Shown: one piece after another, positions 63,446-64,000 of the stretch
How the letters are laid out: each line of letters starts with the position of its first letter
Numbering within the stretch: the first letter of the stretch is position 1
NCBI GenBank assembly: GCA_015233565.1
Contig: JADFXM010000012.1
Span: forward strand, 1-64,000
Length of the DNA stretch: 64,000 bases
From: Candidatus Rifleibacteriota bacterium
Lineage (GTDB): Bacteria; Muiribacteriota; Ozemobacteria; Ozemobacterales; Ozemobacteraceae
Direction: 5' to 3'
Position numbers and translations under genes: made by a program
Notes under the pieces: generated by a model
Seen by the model: the letters and a program-made list of their open reading frames with translations, nothing else
Told to the model about the DNA's origin: nothing
The model's database searches: none

Positions 63446-64000
63446 TCACTTCACTATCTCAACTTTTCCGGAATTACCATCGATTTTGACTTCACAGCCG
63501 TCTTGGATTTTTTGGGTGGCTTCTTTAATAACCACTGCCGGAATGCCAAAATCCCGGGCAACAATCGCTCCATGGCTCAACATCCCGCCCCGTTCGACAA
63601 CCAAACCCCGGGCATGTACAAACAATGGAGTCCAACCCGGGTCAGTGGATGTACAAATTATTACATATTTTTGTCCTAGATTAGCTACATCTGAGGGAGA
63701 CTTTACAATTCTAGCTGTGCCAGTGTTCACCCCTGGCGCGATGCCATTTCCAACGAAAACCCCTCCCTCGGAATCCTTGCTAATCTTGGGCTTTCCGAAA
63801 TTATCAAGCTCAGCAACTTTTATCAGCTCAGGAACATCAAGTCGTTGAAGCGACTGCCACCTGATTTTACGACGCTTAATAGCTTCTCTCATTTCACTCT
63901 GCCGCTTGGGAAAATCTGAAAGCTCAGATTTTCTAAGAAAAAACAAATCTCTTCCGAGATCCCATTTTTCGGCCAACTCCTTAAGGACATCACGGACTAA
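63446..64000 (-). CDS. PEP-utilising enzyme, C-terminal part (runs off the window)
   Basis: The reading frame stays open to 64000, so the start lies outside. The visible 184 residues contain FVGNGIAPGVNTGTARIV and the phospho-histidine domain VERGGMLSHGAIVARDFGIPAVV. The His in LSHGA is the swivelling phospho-carrier of PEP synthase/PPDK-like enzymes. TSTDPGWTPLF supports this family, and the C terminus VKIDGNSGKVEIV is complete. The missing upstream part should hold the ATP-grasp domain. It may be a rifampin-phosphotransferase-like or PEP-synthase-like protein. Confidence 0.85.
   Translation of the reverse strand, partial: LVRDVLKELAEKWDLGRDLFFLRKSELSDFPKRQSEMREAIKRRKIRWQSLQRLDVPELIKVAELDNFGKPKISKDSEGGVFVGNGIAPGVNTGTARIVKSPSDVANLGQKYVIICTSTDPGWTPLFVHARGLVVERGGMLSHGAIVARDFGIPAVVIKEATQKIQDGCEVKIDGNSGKVEIVK

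Noticed and set aside
1..64000. tRNA, rRNA or other structural RNA genes
   Set aside because: None could be recognised by eye in the intergenic regions. A tRNAscan or covariance search would be needed to exclude them.

Overview
The window looks like chromosome from an uncultured, probably anaerobic, Gram-negative-type bacterium. By eye it is AT-rich, uses the standard code, and has many signal-peptide proteins. Oxygen-sensitive enzymes are frequent: a 2-oxoacid:ferredoxin oxidoreductase, radical-SAM proteins and a corrinoid protein. I cannot assign a phylum from sequence alone. No rRNA, tRNA or CRISPR array was recognised.

Layout. 1-2.1 kb: repeat-rich debris, a gene broken by a miniature element, and a two-gene nucleotidyltransferase module. 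2.2-8.2 kb: a complete minus-strand biotin operon, bioB-bioF-bioH-like-bioC-bioD-bioA, split between bioC and bioD by a 144-bp repeat. 8.5-12.2 kb: a clostripain-family peptidase and a sodium:solute symporter. 12.2-19.8 kb: an envelope cluster with a Cys-repeat secreted protein, two paralogous membrane proteins with glutamine-amidotransferase-like domains, and an M23 peptidase whose 5' end carries three in-frame copies of a miniature repeat. 20-33.7 kb: secreted unknowns, a hybrid histidine kinase, a GerW-like protein and HemW. 33.9-45.1 kb: a long plus-strand operon, the most interesting part (below). 45.3-50.4 kb: a GH3 glycosidase, an NTF2-like protein, a chagasin-type inhibitor and a DUF922 peptidase. 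50.4-53.7 kb: an IS1-like element and a scrapyard of broken genes. 53.8-64 kb: a B12/radical-SAM protein, an ABC exporter, an M3-like peptidase, a glycosyltransferase, a DUF106-like membrane protein, and the end of a PEP-utilising enzyme running off the window.

The 33.9-45.1 kb operon encodes three ketosynthase-fold proteins (only one with a full Cys-His-His triad), a stand-alone E2-type acyltransferase, a small protein, a metal-dependent amidohydrolase/decarboxylase, a MetV-like and a short MetF-like protein, both subunits of an indolepyruvate-type ferredoxin oxidoreductase, a SAM methyltransferase, and a membrane protein that fuses an HgcA-like corrinoid domain (cap-helix NVWCAAG) to an HgcB-like two-cluster ferredoxin. 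I infer that methyl-tetrahydrofolate from MetFV methylates the corrinoid, the oxidoreductase supplies acyl-CoA and low-potential electrons, and the ketosynthase and E2-like proteins build or transfer the acyl group. The product is unknown. This may show a native, non-mercury role for the HgcAB fold.

A second theme is a burden of miniature inverted-repeat elements in at least four multi-copy families (called R1-R4) and one single-copy candidate (R5). Several have matching terminal inverted repeats, and some have target-site duplications. One broke a gene, one split the biotin operon, and one became coding sequence.
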